This document shows, piece after piece, positions 7,160-8,811 of a stretch of 8,811 nucleotides of DNA. The position numbers and the translations under genes are program-made. The notes beneath the pieces were generated by a model. The model ran no database searches. It was not told where the DNA came from and saw nothing but the letters and a program-made list of their open reading frames with translations. Within the stretch, counting starts at the first letter, position 1; each line of letters starts with the position of its first letter. The DNA is from Rickettsiales bacterium (GTDB lineage: Bacteria; Pseudomonadota; Alphaproteobacteria; Rickettsiales; UBA3002): assembly GCA_002725445.1 (NCBI GenBank), contig PBPD01000080.1:1-8811 (forward strand), in the 5' to 3' direction.

Positions 7160-8811
7160 CTAAATATCCGCGAAACTATGTGTCTCGGCTTTGCCACCCG
7201 GGTGCGTAATAGCGCCCTTCTCGGCTGAGCCAACCGTTTGCGCATATTTCCACAATGTTCCCGTCTGATAATCGGTCTCACGTGGCTGCCACTTGGTCTT
7301 ACGTGCTGCGAGCTCTTCATCGCTCAGCTGCACCGCGATTTCACCCGCTTCTGCGTCAATCACGATGATATCGCCATCTTCCAGCAAACCGATAGGTCCG
7401 CCCACCGCAGCCTCTGGCCCAATATGACCAATGCAGAAACCACGCGTGCCACCCGAGAAGCGTCCATCCGTAATCAAAGCCACATTGCTTGCGCCCTGAC
7501 CAGCCAATGCCGCCGTAGTAGATAGCATTTCGCGCATGCCAGGGCCGCCTTTAGGCCCCTCATAGCGAATCACAATCACGTCGCCTTCTTTATAGTCGCG
7601 CTTTTCAACCGCAGCGAACGCATCTTCTTCGCGGTCGAACACACGCGCCGGGCCTTCGTGGCGCAAGCGCTTCAGCCCTGCAATTTTTACAATGCAGCCT
7701 TCCGGCGCCAGATTACCTTTCAACGACACCACGCCCCCAGTGCTACTGATAGGCTTTTTCACGCGGTAGACCACATCCTGATCATCAGGGAAGCTTACCT
7801 CTTTCAGGTTCTCTGCAAGCGTTTTGCCCGTTACTGTCAGGCAATCGCCGTGCAGGAAGCCTTCCTCCAGCAATTCTTTCATCACAATTTGCACGCCACC
7901 TACATCATACAAATCCTTCGCAACATAGCGACCGCCGGGCTTCAAATCGGCGATGTATGGCGTTTTGCGGAAGATCTCACCTACATCATGCAAGTCAAAG
8001 TCTATGCCGCACTCATGTGCAATCGCTGGCAAATGCAACGCCGCATTTGTCGAGCCACCGGTGGCTGCAACCACGGCGGCCGCATTTTCCAATGCCGGGC
8101 GCGTCACAATATCACGCGGGCGGATTTTGTCTTTCAACAAGCGCAGCACAGCCTCGCCAGAGGCAAAGGCATAGGCATCGCGCGACTCGTAAGGCGCAGG
8201 CGCCCCTGCCGAACCGGGTAACGCCAGCCCCATCGCTTCCGACACACACGCCATCGTATTGGCTGTAAATTGACCACCACACGAACCGGCCGAAGGACAT
8301 GCCACCTGTTCCAGCGAATGCAGCTCGTCATCACTCATATTGCCGGCGGCGTGCTGCCCCACCCCTTCAAAAACATCAACTACAGTAACATCTTTGCCTT
8401 TATAATGCCCCGGCAGGATCGACCCGCCATACATAAAGACACTCGGCACGTTCAAACGCACCATCGCCATCATAAGGCCGGGCAGCGACTTATCGCAGCC
8501 TGCCAGCCCAACCAGCGCATCATAGCAATGCCCGCGCATGGTTAATTCTACGGAATCGGCAATCACTTCGCGACTGACCAAAGAAGATTTCATGCCCTGA
8601 TGCCCCATCGCGATACCGTCTGTCACGGTGATAGAGGTAAATTCCCGTGGCGTACCACCTGCGGCGGCCACGCCTTTTTTCACCACCTGCGCCTGACGTC
8701 CCAACGTAATGTTGCAGGGGGCGGCTTCATTCCATGTGGTAGCCACACCAATCAACGGCTGATTAATCAGCGACTCATCCAGCCCCATCGCATAAAGATA
8801 GGAGCGATGCG
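7160..8811 (-). CDS. ilvD: Dihydroxy-acid dehydratase, 5' end outside the window
   Basis: IlvD dehydrates 2,3-dihydroxy-isovalerate and 2,3-dihydroxy-3-methylvalerate to the 2-keto acids of valine and isoleucine synthesis, using an iron-sulfur cluster and Mg2+. The first ATG in the window (8786-8788) is not the start: the frame continues upstream as HRSYLYA to the right edge, matching the IlvD pattern before MGLDE. About 550 residues are visible, and roughly 20-30 are expected beyond the edge. Counting from that internal Met, the probable cluster ligands are C25 (EAAPCN), C98 (GCDKSLPG) and C170 (GSCGGQFTANTM). Further family motifs are ATGGSTNAALHLPA, GGPGMREML and DGRFSGGTRG. The C-terminus at TAG 7160-7162 is complete. 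The three cysteines resemble the [2Fe-2S] dehydratases (M. tuberculosis, plants) rather than the E. coli type. I see no terminator in the 89 bases to the DUF2061 start region. 6-Phosphogluconate or sugar-acid dehydratases are homologous, but the length and motifs favour IlvD. Confidence 0.95.
   Translation of the reverse strand, partial: HRSYLYAMGLDESLINQPLIGVATTWNEAAPCNITLGRQAQVVKKGVAAAGGTPREFTSITVTDGIAMGHQGMKSSLVSREVIADSVELTMRGHCYDALVGLAGCDKSLPGLMMAMVRLNVPSVFMYGGSILPGHYKGKDVTVVDVFEGVGQHAAGNMSDDELHSLEQVACPSAGSCGGQFTANTMACVSEAMGLALPGSAGAPAPYESRDAYAFASGEAVLRLLKDKIRPRDIVTRPALENAAAVVAATGGSTNAALHLPAIAHECGIDFDLHDVGEIFRKTPYIADLKPGGRYVAKDLYDVGGVQIVMKELLEEGFLHGDCLTVTGKTLAENLKEVSFPDDQDVVYRVKKPISSTGGVVSLKGNLAPEGCIVKIAGLKRLRHEGPARVFDREEDAFAAVEKRDYKEGDVIVIRYEGPKGGPGMREMLSTTAALAGQGASNVALITDGRFSGGTRGFCIGHIGPEAAVGGPIGLLEDGDIIVIDAEAGEIAVQLSDEELAARKTKWQPRETDYQTGTLWKYAQTVGSAEKGAITHPGGKAETHSFADI

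Noticed and set aside
7658..8221. 187-codon plus-strand open frame antisense to ilvD
   Set aside because: It is opposite a strongly conserved enzyme gene and its translation shows no domain pattern. It is likely a by-product of ilvD codon use.

Overview
The window looks like a piece of an alphaproteobacterial chromosome with moderate GC content. The evidence is the gene order ntrB-ntrC-ntrY-ntrX-trkA, which is the conserved nitrogen-regulation cluster of Alphaproteobacteria, together with an NtrX that has lost the sigma-54 contact loop, as is known for that family. I cannot name the genus. Gene density is high, there is no stretch over 300 bases without a gene, and I see no mobile elements, CRISPR array, tRNA or rRNA.

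Layout. Bases 2-166 are the 3' end of ntrB (sensor kinase). After a 75-base gap comes ntrC (242-1714), whose stop overlaps the ntrY start (1711-3960). A 55-base gap leads to ntrX (4016-5407), and a 37-base gap leads to trkA (5445-6821). All are on the plus strand and look like one transcription unit. NtrB/NtrC is the classical nitrogen-status kinase/sigma-54 activator pair. NtrY/NtrX is the second, membrane-anchored kinase/regulator pair. TrkA is the cytosolic NAD-binding gate subunit of the Trk potassium importer.

The right part is on the minus strand. A small DUF2061 membrane protein (6825-7064) ends only three bases from the trkA stop. It has its own well-formed promoter, and the whole 17-base spacer of that promoter is an inverted repeat resembling an Irr iron-control element or Fur box. 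Upstream of it lies ilvD (7160-8811), encoding dihydroxy-acid dehydratase of branched-chain amino-acid synthesis. Its reading frame stays open through the right edge of the window, so the gene is 5'-truncated here.

Most of the window is ordinary core genome. The most interesting item is the predicted iron-responsive operator buried in the promoter of the DUF2061 gene. Second is the divergence of NtrX from NtrC, which can be compared side by side. I do not see a clear new multi-gene system.
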